Source: Alphaproteobacteria bacterium (GTDB lineage Bacteria; Pseudomonadota; Alphaproteobacteria; JAJFFI01). From it: 64,000 nucleotides of DNA. The stretch covers positions 44,643 to 108,642 of the forward strand of contig JASJBI010000019.1 in assembly GCA_030066595.1 (NCBI GenBank), read 5' to 3'. The position numbers and the translations under genes were made by a program. Within the stretch, counting starts at the first letter, position 1. Each line of letters starts with the position of its first letter. This document shows positions 34,867-42,763 of the stretch, piece by piece. The notes under the pieces were generated by a model that saw only the letters and a list, made by a program, of their open reading frames with translations, had not been told where the DNA came from and did not search any database.

Positions 34867-35157
34867 TTAGAACAGGACCTTCTGGGAATTCCTCAGCAGC
34901 TTGTACTGGTTCTGCAGAAACGCGATCTTTCGCGCGTCCTTGTCGCACCGCCGGTAGGCAGGCGTCTCGGGTTGATGCCCCTGCTCCGTGCAGAAGCGCG
35001 CGACGAGATCGTCCAGGCACTCTTCGAAGGTGACGCCGGTTATCTCTTCGTCCTGCCAGCACGAGGCATAAACCCACCGGTCGAACATGGTGGGGTGAGG
35101 CTCGCTCGCGCAGGCCGTCAGAGCCGTAAACGCGATCACCAGGATCAATCGAGACAT
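34867..35157 (-). CDS. Small cysteine-patterned lipoprotein B
   Basis: This 96-residue lipoprotein has the signal MSRLILVIAFTALTAC. The mature part shows SCWQDEEITGVTFEECLDDLVARFCTEQGHQPETPAYRRCDKDARK, the same four-cysteine spacing and GxxPxTxxYRxC end as lipoprotein A at 29670-29978. It lies between the livF-type gene and the cyclase gene on the same strand, but functional linkage is unclear. The start is set by the lipobox. Confidence 0.7.
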   Translation of the reverse strand: MSRLILVIAFTALTACASEPHPTMFDRWVYASCWQDEEITGVTFEECLDDLVARFCTEQGHQPETPAYRRCDKDARKIAFLQNQYKLLRNSQKVLF

Positions 35158-35228
35158 CGGGTCGCTCCCGCGCAAATTCGGCGGTCCGGCATTATAGCGG
35201 ATTGCGTCCGCATCGGGCGAACCCGTAC

Positions 35229-35951
35229 TCACCCAAAATAGGCCTCGTGCACCTCCTGCGTGGCGGCCAGTTCGTCCGCCCTGCCGCCCGCTACCACCCG
35301 ACCCTTCGACAGCACATAGCCGTAATGCGCCACCTCGAGCGTCTGGCGCACGTTCTGCTCGACGAGAAACACCGTGATCCCGCGCTCGTTGATGCGCCGG
35401 ATGATGTCGAAGTTCTGCTTGACCAAGAGCGGCGCCAGGCCCAGCGAGGGCTCGTCGATCAGCAACAGCTTCGGCGCGCTCATCAGGCCGCGGCCGATCG
35501 AGACCATGGCCTGCTCGCCGCCAGACATGGTGCCGGCGAGCTGGTCGCGACGCTCGCGCAACTGCGGGAAAGCCTCGTAGGCTTCCTCGATCCGCTCCGC
35601 CACAACCTGGCCGGACGCTTCCTGGTAGGCGCCAAGCCGCAGGTTTTCCTCGACCGTGAGCTTGGGAAAGACCTTGCGTCCCTCCGGGATGCAGGCGATG
35701 CCCCGGGCCACGATCTTGTGCGGCGGCAGACCGGTGATCTCGGCGTCCGCGAAGGCGATGCGGCCCCGGTTGGGCCGGGTCAGCCCGAGGATCGAGCGGA
35801 TCAGGGTGGTCTTGCCCGAGCCGTTCGAGCCCAAGAGACAGGTGATCCGGCCCGCCTCCGCCGCGAGCGAGACGCCTTCCAGCACGTCCGCCTTGTCATA
35901 GGCGGTGTAGAGGTCCTCGACCACCAGGGTTGCGTTATTCGCCGCGCTCAT
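35229..35951 (-). CDS. Branched-chain/aromatic acid ABC transporter ATP-binding protein (LivF type)
   Basis: This 240-residue ABC ATPase has Walker A GSNGSGKTT, the signature MSGGEQAMVSIGRGLMS and Walker B LLLIDEPSLGLAP. It has the short LivF-type architecture with IPEGRKVFPKLTVEENL. It energises uptake together with the LivG-type ATPase whose stop overlaps its start by 4 bp. The five-gene importer (35.2-40.1 kb) is complete: two ATPases, two permeases and a binding protein, all leftward. Confidence 0.93.
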   Translation of the reverse strand: MSAANNATLVVEDLYTAYDKADVLEGVSLAAEAGRITCLLGSNGSGKTTLIRSILGLTRPNRGRIAFADAEITGLPPHKIVARGIACIPEGRKVFPKLTVEENLRLGAYQEASGQVVAERIEEAYEAFPQLRERRDQLAGTMSGGEQAMVSIGRGLMSAPKLLLIDEPSLGLAPLLVKQNFDIIRRINERGITVFLVEQNVRQTLEVAHYGYVLSKGRVVAGGRADELAATQEVHEAYFG

Positions 35952-36745
35952 TCCAGTCCCAAATAGGCTTCTTGCACCAGCGGATCCGCCGCCACCTCCT
36001 GATAGCTGCCCTCGCAGATCTTGCGGCCGAAATTCAGCACCGCGCAGCGGTCGGTGATGCGCTCGATCACGCCCATCTCGTGCTCGATGATGATGATGGT
36101 CAGGTCGGCGAGGCTGTCCTTGACCTGCAGGATGTCGTCCATCAGCTGGGTGGTCTCGTCATGGGTCATCCCGGCCGAGGGCTCGTCGAGCAGCAAGAGC
36201 TTCGGCCGGCTGATCAGTGCGCGGCAGATCTCGATCCGGCGGCGGTCGATCATCGGCAGGCCCTCGACCGCCTCGAACATGCGGTCGGCCAGGGGCGGGT
36301 CGAACACCGCGACCAGCTCGCGCGCCCGCGCATAGCTTTCCTCGAACTCGCGCCGAAAGGCGCGGCGCCGGAACAGGTTGAACCAGAGGCCCTGGGTCAG
36401 CCGCTTGTGGTTGCCGACCATGATGTTGTCGAAGATCGACAGCGGCAGCGACAGGCGGGAGCGTTGGAAGGTGCGGGCGATGCCGGCCCGATAGACGCCC
36501 TGGGGCGCGAGGCGCGTGATGTCCCGGCCGTCGAAGGTGACGGCGCCGCCGTCGGCGGGATAGATCCCGGTGACCACGTTGAAGAAGGTCGTCTTGCCGG
36601 ACCCGTTGGGGCCGATCAGGCCGAGGATCTCGTTCGGCGCCACGGCGAGGGTCAGCGCCTCGAGCGCCACCACCCCTCCGAACCGCTTGCCCAGCTCGCG
36701 GGTGGCCAGGACGGGTTCCGGCACCGCGCTCACTTGGGCTGCCAT
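35948..36745 (-). CDS. Branched-chain/aromatic acid ABC transporter ATP-binding protein (LivG type)
   Basis: This 265-residue ABC ATPase has Walker A GPNGSGKTTFFNVVTGIYPADGG and the long LivG-type insert around GIARTFQRSRLSLPLSIFDNIMVG. Walker B is LLLLDEPSAGMTHDET. The start at 36745 (MAAQVSAVPEPV) overlaps the end of the LivM-type gene by 16 bp, which fits tight operon packing. A longer frame running up to 37864 is a shadow of the permease gene. Its C-terminal YLGLE end is typical of LivG. Confidence 0.92.
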   Translation of the reverse strand: MAAQVSAVPEPVLATRELGKRFGGVVALEALTLAVAPNEILGLIGPNGSGKTTFFNVVTGIYPADGGAVTFDGRDITRLAPQGVYRAGIARTFQRSRLSLPLSIFDNIMVGNHKRLTQGLWFNLFRRRAFRREFEESYARARELVAVFDPPLADRMFEAVEGLPMIDRRRIEICRALISRPKLLLLDEPSAGMTHDETTQLMDDILQVKDSLADLTIIIIEHEMGVIERITDRCAVLNFGRKICEGSYQEVAADPLVQEAYLGLE

Positions 36746-37896
36746 CCGGGGAAGTAAGCGCGCAGCGGCCGCGGCAGCAGCCCGCGCGGCCGGAACAGCA
36801 GGATCAGGATCACCATCGCCGCGTACAAGAGGAAGCGGTACTCCTGGATCATCTGCAGCTTCTCGGGCAGCACGATCACGATCGTGGTCGCCACGGCGAT
36901 GCCCCAGGGATTGCCGATCCCGCCGAGCAGCACGATGGAGACCAGGATCAGCGAGTCGCCGAAGGTGAAATTGGTCGGCGCGATGAAGCCGAGCATCATG
37001 GCGTAGAGCGCGCCCGCCATGCCGATCAGGAAGTTGCCGACGGTGAAGGCGGTGATCTGCCAGCGGGAGATGTTGTAGCCGAAGCAGGCGCTTGCCGTCT
37101 CGTCGAGCCGGACCGCGTCCATGTTGAGGCCGATCCAGGAGCGGTCCAACCGGCGCAGAAAGGCGAAGCCCAGGCATACCAGCACCAGGCTCGCCAGCAC
37201 ATAGTTGGTGTAGAAGGACAGCTCGACCGTTTCGGTCAGCGCGATGTTGTCGTTGAACGCCCAGCCGAACAGATTGAGCCCGTCGACGCGCAGACCCTGC
37301 GGACCGCCGAGCGCATCGTTCACCTCGAGGAAGGTTTTGAACAGGAGCGTGAAGGCGATGGTGATCACCGCCGAGTAGTGGCCGCGGGTGCGCAGCACCG
37401 GATAAAGCAGCAGGCCGCCGATCAAGGCCGCCATCACGCCGCCCGCGAGGATCACGAGAAGATGCGAGAGCCCGGTGTTCTTGGTCAGCACCGCCGCCGT
37501 GTAGCAGCCGATACCCAGGAAGGCCGCGCCCGCGAAGTTGAGCACGCCGGCGAAGCCGAACTGTACGGTGAGCCCCAGCGAGGCGGTCATGAAGATCATC
37601 ACCGTGGCGACCAGGAGCAGCGTGAAATGGTCCTGGTGGAAGACCAGGACCAGCGCCAGCACCGCGGCCGGAACCGCGATGTCCATGCTGCCCTCGCGCC
37701 CGGCGAAGCTGGTCCGCATGCGCTCGAGCGCGCCGAAGCGCGCGGCCAGAACCACCGCCGCCGCGCCGCCGACCAACAGCACGGCGACGCCCACCTGGGA
37801 TTCGATCATCAGGAAGACGATCAGATAGACCGCCACCCCGGCGATGCCGAGCAGTCCGGGCCACAGCGAGGGGCGTTCGCCGGTCTTTGGCTGCAT
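36730..37896 (-). CDS. Branched-chain/aromatic acid ABC transporter permease (LivM type)
   Basis: This 388-residue inner-membrane permease has about ten hydrophobic helices, including GIAGVAVYLIVFLMI, FAGVLNFAGAAFLGIGCY, AVITIAFTLLFKTFLEV and ALYAMMLGFIAPTNFTFGDSLILVSIVLLGGIGNPWG. The last segment is a LivM-type hallmark. It pairs with the LivH-type permease, whose stop is 4 bp upstream. It is longer than Escherichia coli-like short forms because of a periplasmic loop (RVDGLNLFGWAFNDNIALTETVE). Confidence 0.92.
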   Translation of the reverse strand: MQPKTGERPSLWPGLLGIAGVAVYLIVFLMIESQVGVAVLLVGGAAAVVLAARFGALERMRTSFAGREGSMDIAVPAAVLALVLVFHQDHFTLLLVATVMIFMTASLGLTVQFGFAGVLNFAGAAFLGIGCYTAAVLTKNTGLSHLLVILAGGVMAALIGGLLLYPVLRTRGHYSAVITIAFTLLFKTFLEVNDALGGPQGLRVDGLNLFGWAFNDNIALTETVELSFYTNYVLASLVLVCLGFAFLRRLDRSWIGLNMDAVRLDETASACFGYNISRWQITAFTVGNFLIGMAGALYAMMLGFIAPTNFTFGDSLILVSIVLLGGIGNPWGIAVATTIVIVLPEKLQMIQEYRFLLYAAMVILILLFRPRGLLPRPLRAYFPGWQPK

Positions 37897-37900
37897 CTCC

Positions 37901-38821
37901 CTAGACCCTCTCGCTGACCTTCTCGCTGAGCAGGCCGGTCGGCCGTATGGCCATGATCAGGATGACCACGGCAAAGGCGAACACGTCCTTGTAGGCGCTG
38001 GCGAACGGCAGGGCCACGGCGCCGATGGTCTGCAGCGCGGCGAACAGAAATCCGCCGATGATGGCGCCGTAGATGTTGCCGAGCCCGCCGATGATCGCCG
38101 AGCTGAAGCCGATCACCCCCAGCAGCAGCCCGATGCCGAAATTGATCTCGTTGTAGTAGAGCCCGTTCATGATGCCGGCGAAGGCCGCCAGCGCCGAGCC
38201 GATCGCGAAGGTGACCAGCACGATGCGGGTGAAGTCGATGCCCATGGTCCGCGCGGTCTCCTCGTCCTGGGCCACGGCGCGGATGGCGAGCCCCAGCTTG
38301 GTCCGGTTGATGACCAGGTGGACGGCGACGATGACCACCAGACCGGCCGACAGCATGAGCATGTTGTCGGCCCGCAGGCTGAAATTGCCGAGCTCGACCG
38401 CGCCCGCGGGCAAGAGCGCCGGAAACGGCTTCGGGTTGGCGCCCGCCGGGTAGAACAGGCGGATGCTCTCGCGCAGCACCGTGCCCAGCATGAGTGTGAT
38501 CAGGAGCGTATTCAGCGCCGGCGCGGACTTGAGCGGCAGGACCAGGTAGCGGGCGATCAGCGCCCCGGCCACGGCCATCGCCGCGGTCGCGGCGGCCAAC
38601 ACCACAGGGACCTGCACGGCGGGCCAGACGACGCCCAGCTCGCGCAGCCCCAGATAGGTGGCGAGGCCCGTGAATGCGCCCACCATCAGGCTGTCGCCAT
38701 GGGCGAAGTTGATGACGTCGAGCACGCCGAAGAACAGGGTGAAGCCGACCGCCACCAGGGCGTACATCATCCCCAGCATAAGCCCGTTCATGACGTACTG
38801 GCCGAAGAGCCCGACGTCCAT
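37901..38821 (-). CDS. Branched-chain/aromatic acid ABC transporter permease (LivH type)
   Basis: This 306-residue permease has about eight helices. The N-terminal NGLMLGMMYALVAVGFTLFFGVLDVINFAHGDSLMVGAF is the LivH signature, and GIMNGLYYNEINFGIGLLLGVIGFSSAIIGGLGNIYGAIIGGFLF lies near the end. Together with the LivM-type subunit it forms the channel. A strong hairpin separates it from the binding-protein gene upstream. Confidence 0.93.
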   Translation of the reverse strand: MDVGLFGQYVMNGLMLGMMYALVAVGFTLFFGVLDVINFAHGDSLMVGAFTGLATYLGLRELGVVWPAVQVPVVLAAATAAMAVAGALIARYLVLPLKSAPALNTLLITLMLGTVLRESIRLFYPAGANPKPFPALLPAGAVELGNFSLRADNMLMLSAGLVVIVAVHLVINRTKLGLAIRAVAQDEETARTMGIDFTRIVLVTFAIGSALAAFAGIMNGLYYNEINFGIGLLLGVIGFSSAIIGGLGNIYGAIIGGFLFAALQTIGAVALPFASAYKDVFAFAVVILIMAIRPTGLLSEKVSERV

Positions 38822-38856
38822 GCGCCCCTGCTTCCCCCCGAGACCGGCGAGACACG

Positions 38857-38888
38857 CGGCGGCCGGGCCCAGGCGAAGGCCCGGCCGC
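38857..38888 (-). terminator. Hairpin between binding-protein and permease genes
   Basis: Perfect 11-bp arms GCGGCCGGGCC and GGCCCGGCCGC enclose a 10-bp loop. It lacks a following T-run on the minus strand, so it more likely attenuates or protects the abundant binding-protein message than ends it fully. Confidence 0.45.
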
Positions 38889-38908
38889 GCGCGCCTATGC
38901 GGCGTGTC

Positions 38909-40081
38909 TTACTTCTGGCCCTTGAGCTTGCGCTTGCCCTTGGCGTATTCGCTTTCCGCCCAGACGGTCCACTTACCGTCCTGCGCCACGTATTTGGTGA
39001 TCAAGGCCACCGAGTTCTGGCCGTTCTTGTCGAAGCTGATCTCGCCGACGATCGAGTCCCGGCCCTTGGTCGCGTTGAGCGTGTCGCGCACCTTCTTGCG
39101 ATCCGGGCCGACCGCCTCGATGGTGTCGAGGATCAGGTTCATGGCGGCGAAGGCGAACGGGCCATAGGCCTCGGACGGCTCGGCATAGTTCTGCTTCTTG
39201 TACTGCTCCATGAAGACCTTGCCGCCCGGCAGCAGCTCGGTCGGCGCGCCCTCGCGGAAGGCGAGCACCCCTTCGGCCAGCTCGCCCGACCCTTCGATGA
39301 AGGTGTCGGAAACGATGCCCGAGGTGCCCTCGAACAGGGCGCGCAGCCCGAGCTTCTCCATCTGCGAGCGGACGCGCACGCCGAGCGGCGTCAGCCCGCC
39401 GAAATAGAGCACGTCCGGATCGAGCGACTTGATCTTGGTGAGCTCGGCGGTGAAATCCTGCTGGTCCGCGGTGACGCCGAAGGTGCCGAGGATCTTGCCC
39501 CCGTTCTCGGTCAGGTACTGGCTGAAGTACTTGTTGTGTCCCTTGCCGTAGTCGGTCGTGTCGTGGATGATCGCCCAGGTCTTGTAGCCCAGCCCGGTCA
39601 TGAACTTGGCCGCGGTCTCGTTCTGGTTGATCATGGTGCCGTTGACCCGGTGCACTTCCTTGTAGTCGTTGCCGTAGGTGATGTCCGGCAGCACCGCGCC
39701 CCAGACGATGATCGGCAGACCGAAGCGGTTGTAGACGTCGACCGTGGCGATGGCGACGGCCGAGCAGTAGTGCGTCGCCGCGGCGATCACGTTCTTGTCG
39801 GCCGCCAGCTTGGTGGCAACTTGCACGCCCTTGTCCGGCTTGCACTCGTCGTCCAGCACGACGAGCTCGTATTCGTACTTGGCGTCGGCGTCCGCATTCT
39901 TGAGACGCACGGCCAGATCGGCCGAGTTGCGGCCGCCCAGGCCGTTCGAGGACGTGCCGCCGCTGAGCGGCCCGATGAAGCCGACCTTGATCTTGTCCTT
40001 GGCCTCCGCCACGCCGGCGGCGAGCCCGATCGCGAGCACGGCCGCCACGGCCGCGGCGCGCTTGGTCGCTGCGTTCTGCAT
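38909..40081 (-). CDS. Branched-chain/aromatic acid ABC transporter substrate-binding protein
   Basis: This 390-residue periplasmic binding protein has a signal peptide (RAAAVAAVLAIGLAAGVAEA-KDK) and the leucine-binding-protein fold: IKVGFIGPLSGGTSSNGLGGRNSADLAVRL, HYCSAVAIATVDVYNRFGLPIIVWGAVLP, TADQQDFTAELTKIKSLDPDVLYFGG. It presents the ligand to the LivH/M channel. Related systems import benzoate-like acids as well as amino acids, and the neighbouring acyl-CoA ligase and cyclase hydrolase point towards an organic acid. GGAGGGAGGGG precedes the ATG. It heads the importer operon. Confidence 0.92.
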   Translation of the reverse strand: MQNAATKRAAAVAAVLAIGLAAGVAEAKDKIKVGFIGPLSGGTSSNGLGGRNSADLAVRLKNADADAKYEYELVVLDDECKPDKGVQVATKLAADKNVIAAATHYCSAVAIATVDVYNRFGLPIIVWGAVLPDITYGNDYKEVHRVNGTMINQNETAAKFMTGLGYKTWAIIHDTTDYGKGHNKYFSQYLTENGGKILGTFGVTADQQDFTAELTKIKSLDPDVLYFGGLTPLGVRVRSQMEKLGLRALFEGTSGIVSDTFIEGSGELAEGVLAFREGAPTELLPGGKVFMEQYKKQNYAEPSEAYGPFAFAAMNLILDTIEAVGPDRKKVRDTLNATKGRDSIVGEISFDKNGQNSVALITKYVAQDGKWTVWAESEYAKGKRKLKGQK

Positions 40082-40310
40082 GATATGACCCCTCCCTCCT
40101 GCGCTCGTGTGCAGTGCGCCCGATGGACCGTGCGGATGAGCCCGCGCGGAAACCGGTCGCCACGAACGTTCTTGATTTGATGAGAAAATGTAGCGCGCGT
40201 TCCGTAGGCGTGGCTAGAGCCTTTTCCGGCCGGATCGAATCGCGCCGGCGGGCGCCGGCCGATGCCGGCACCCGCCTGTGCCCGATGCGCCTGCGGCGGC
40301 GGACCAGCCC

Positions 40311-40700
40311 CTAGCCGGCCACCGCCTGCGCCAGCCGCTGCGCCTGCTTGCGCTGCGCGTAGCCCATCTTGCGCGCCGCCTCGGCCCGGTCCCAGATGCG
40401 CCGCGCGACCCGCCGGTACACGAAGGCAATCGCGAGCGGCGGCAGGAACACCAGGGACAGCTTGCCCACCCAGTGGCCGAAGGCGTGCCGCTGGGTATAG
40501 ATGCGGACCGCCGACCGGCATTCGTAGCGCAGGGCGACGTTGCCCGTGCATCGCTCCATCTGCCGGTCGATGTAGTGCGACTGCAGAATCAGCGGCACGC
40601 GAAGGTCGCTCGCCTGCTGCCACCCGATGGCGACCAGCCAGATGGCCGCGGCCGCGCCTGCCAGCCATTTCATCGTCGGGGTCGGTTTGCTCTCAGTCAT
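40311..40700 (-). CDS. Small membrane protein of unknown function
   Basis: This 129-residue protein has two hydrophobic segments (WLAGAAAAIWLVAIGWQQ near the N-terminus and LSLVFLPPLAIAFVYRRVARRIW near residue 85). Between them is a loop with two cysteines (MERCTGNVALRYECRSAVRIY) that would be periplasmic. The C-terminal tail is basic. No family is recognised. The start at 40700 is preceded by a GGAG-containing stretch; an in-frame GTG nine bases upstream is possible. It is divergent from lipoprotein C across an AT-rich gap. Confidence 0.6.
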   Translation of the reverse strand: MTESKPTPTMKWLAGAAAAIWLVAIGWQQASDLRVPLILQSHYIDRQMERCTGNVALRYECRSAVRIYTQRHAFGHWVGKLSLVFLPPLAIAFVYRRVARRIWDRAEAARKMGYAQRKQAQRLAQAVAG

Positions 40701-40759
40701 AGCCAGCACCTCAGCTCCATCGCCAAGTTGCTCGCCTATGCCGAACCAGGTCTCCCCAC

Positions 40760-40830
40760 TCTTGATTCAGATTATAGAAATCTTCGATTAACTTACTGTT
40801 AATAGATAAAAATTTAGCAACAGTTTAGGC
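40760..40830. promoter_or_regulatory. AT-rich promoter region between divergent genes
   Basis: This 70-bp stretch is far richer in A and T than the rest of the window. It contains the inverted repeat TTAAC/GTTAA (40788-40802, 5-bp spacer) and several TATA-like hexamers (ATTATAGAA, AATAGATAAA). It lies between the membrane-protein gene and lipoprotein C and is likely to hold one or both promoters. No specific regulator is suggested. Confidence 0.4.
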
Positions 40831-40991
40831 ACGCTCATCGGCTCTGCGAGAGCGCGCGGGAGCGGCACCGGTTGCACGGGCCGCGGTCGGATTTGTCATC
40901 TCCGGGCAGGCCGATGTATGCTGCGCCGTGGGAAGGTCGGCCGTCGGTGCCGACGCGACGCGCGGATGACCATTCTTCGAGGGGGTTGGCG

Positions 40992-41270
40992 ATGAGAACG
41001 GCGGCGCTTCTGGTGGTCGCTCTGGGCCTGATTGCAGGCTGTGTCGACAAGGAGCGGGGGTTGGTCGAGAACCCCTACGAGTTCTGCAAGCAGCAGGTCA
41101 TGGGGCCGGAGCAGGCGGTCAACGAGTGCATCCAGAGCTATGTGCAGAGCCTCTGCGCCAAGCAGGGCCTGCAGCGCGGCTCGGGCCAGTTCGCGCAGTG
41201 CACCCGCGATCTGTCGCAGGCGGCGCTGGTGCGCAGCCAGGTCGACAACTTCCGTCTGCCGAACCGGTAA
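40992..41270 (+). CDS. Small cysteine-patterned lipoprotein C
   Basis: This 92-residue lipoprotein has the signal MRTAALLVVALGLIAGC (lipobox LIAGC). The mature part is YEFCKQQVMGPEQAVNECIQSYVQSLCAKQGLQRGSGQFAQCTRDLSQ, with four cysteines spaced like those in lipoproteins A and B and a matching GxxxxxxxFxxC end. GGGGGTTGGCG precedes the ATG. It reads towards tRNA-Lys on the other strand. Function unknown. Confidence 0.7.
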   Translation: MRTAALLVVALGLIAGCVDKERGLVENPYEFCKQQVMGPEQAVNECIQSYVQSLCAKQGLQRGSGQFAQCTRDLSQAALVRSQVDNFRLPNR

Positions 41271-41276
41271 GCCCGC

Positions 41277-41304
41277 AAGAAACCCCGCCCGGGGACGGGC
41301 GGGG
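41277..41304 (-). terminator. Rho-independent terminator after tRNA-Lys
   Basis: On the minus strand the 9-bp stem CCCCGCCCG/CGGGCGGGG with a TCCC loop is followed by TTTCTT. It lies about 10 bp beyond the CCA end of the tRNA gene. It also sits just downstream of the lipoprotein C stop and may serve both. Confidence 0.75.
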
Positions 41305-41313
41305 CTCGTGAAT

Positions 41314-41389
<76 letters not shown>

Positions 41390-41510
41390 GCGCTGCGCGC
41401 TGTGCGCGCGTCAAAGCCCTGCCTATATAGTGAAGCTTCGCGGGCTTGTCGATAGAGCGGCCGGTGAGGTCTTGCCGCAGAGCGCTGTCGCACTCTAGGC
41501 GGCGGCTGCA

Positions 41511-41581
41511 CCGGCCCACTCCCCCACCCGGCCACCCGATGCCAGTATCCTTGTGGGTGGCCGAGTGGGGGAGCGGGCTGG
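41511..41581. repeat. Long hairpin repeat (IRU-like), copy 2
   Basis: This is the second copy of the element at 10191-10259. It shares the CTCCCCCACCCGGCCACCC arm and the CAGTATCCTTG loop, and the opposite arm reads GGGTGGCCGAGTGGGGGAG. The two copies differ at a few arm positions that mostly preserve pairing. It lies just downstream of the rodA gene end. Confidence 0.8.
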
Positions 41582-41609
41582 TGCCGCACGGAACTCGGAG
41601 AATACCTCG

Positions 41610-42752
41610 CTACAACCCGTCGCCTTCGCGGCGCGTGATCTGCACGTCGCGGTGGATGGCGATGCACATGATCAGCCCGAAGCCGAACAAGAGGCTCAGC
41701 ATCACGGTGCCGCCGTAAGAGACCAGCGGCAGCGGCACGCCCACCACCGGGATCAGCCCGGTGACCATGGCGATGTTGATGAACACGTAGAGGAAGAAGT
41801 TGATGGTGACGCCGATGGCGAGGACGCGGCCGAACTGGTTGCGCGCGCGCAGCGCCACGGTGACGCCGTAGAGGATCAGGCCCGCGTAGCAGCCGAGCAG
41901 GAACAGCGCGCCGACGAAGCCGAACTCCTCGGCCAGGATGGTGAAGATGAAGTCGGTCTGCTGCTCGGGCAGGAAGTTGAGGTGCGACTGCGTGCCCTGC
42001 AGGAAGCCCTTGCCGGTGAGCCCGCCGGCGCCGAGCGCGATCTTGGACTGCAGGATGTGGTAGCCCGCGCCCAGCGGGTCCCGCTCGGGCTCGAGGAAGG
42101 TCAGCACCCGCAGCTTCTGATAGCCGTGCAGGTTGGCCCAGACGACCGGGATGGCGGCGAGCCCGCCCAGCCCCACCGCGACGAACTTCCAGACCCGCAC
42201 GCCGGCCACGAAGAACACGGCTGCCCCCACCAGGAGCAGCATCATGGCGGTGCCCAGATCGGGCTGCTTGAGGACCAAGAGCGCCGGCGCGAACACCAGC
42301 GCCACCGGCATGATGAGGTAGAGCGGCTTGGCCACGTCCTCCATCTGGATCTTGTGGAAGTAGCGGGCGAGCGCCAGCACCACGGCGATCTTCATGAGCT
42401 CGGACGGCTGGATCCGCACGCCGGCGATCTGAATCCAGCGCTGGGCGCCGGTGCCGGTGCCGATCAGCTCGATCAGCCCCAACAGCCCCATGGCGGCAAA
42501 GTAGATGATGTAGGCGTTGCGCAACCAGAAGCGCACGTCGATGGTGGCGACCAGCAGACAGAGGCCCAGCCCCATGACGAAGCGGGTCATCTGGCGCGTG
42601 GCCCAGGGGTCGAAGTTGCCGCCGGCGGCCGAATAGAGCAGCACGAAGCCGACGCAGGCGGTCAGTGAGAGCAGCAGCACCACGACCCAGTTGATGCGCG
42701 CGACGCGCGCCATGATCGACATGTGGTGACGGCTGGAGCGGGAGAGTTCCAT
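41610..42752 (-). CDS. rodA: Rod-shape peptidoglycan polymerase RodA
   Basis: This 380-residue SEDS-family membrane protein with about ten helices polymerises glycan strands during cell elongation, paired with PBP2. Typical segments are the RWIQIAGVRIQPSELMKIAVVLALARYFH motif, KQPDLGTAMMLLL, ALGAGGLTGKGFLQGTQSHLNFLPEQQTDFIFTILAEEFGF and GVPLPLVSYGGTVMLSLLFGFGLIM. The ATG at 42752 lies 11 bp after the PBP2 stop. It is the last gene of the mreBCD-PBP2-RodA block. Confidence 0.95.
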   Translation of the reverse strand: MELSRSSRHHMSIMARVARINWVVVLLLSLTACVGFVLLYSAAGGNFDPWATRQMTRFVMGLGLCLLVATIDVRFWLRNAYIIYFAAMGLLGLIELIGTGTGAQRWIQIAGVRIQPSELMKIAVVLALARYFHKIQMEDVAKPLYLIMPVALVFAPALLVLKQPDLGTAMMLLLVGAAVFFVAGVRVWKFVAVGLGGLAAIPVVWANLHGYQKLRVLTFLEPERDPLGAGYHILQSKIALGAGGLTGKGFLQGTQSHLNFLPEQQTDFIFTILAEEFGFVGALFLLGCYAGLILYGVTVALRARNQFGRVLAIGVTINFFLYVFINIAMVTGLIPVVGVPLPLVSYGGTVMLSLLFGFGLIMCIAIHRDVQITRREGDGL

Positions 42753-42763
42753 GGCCCGTCCCC

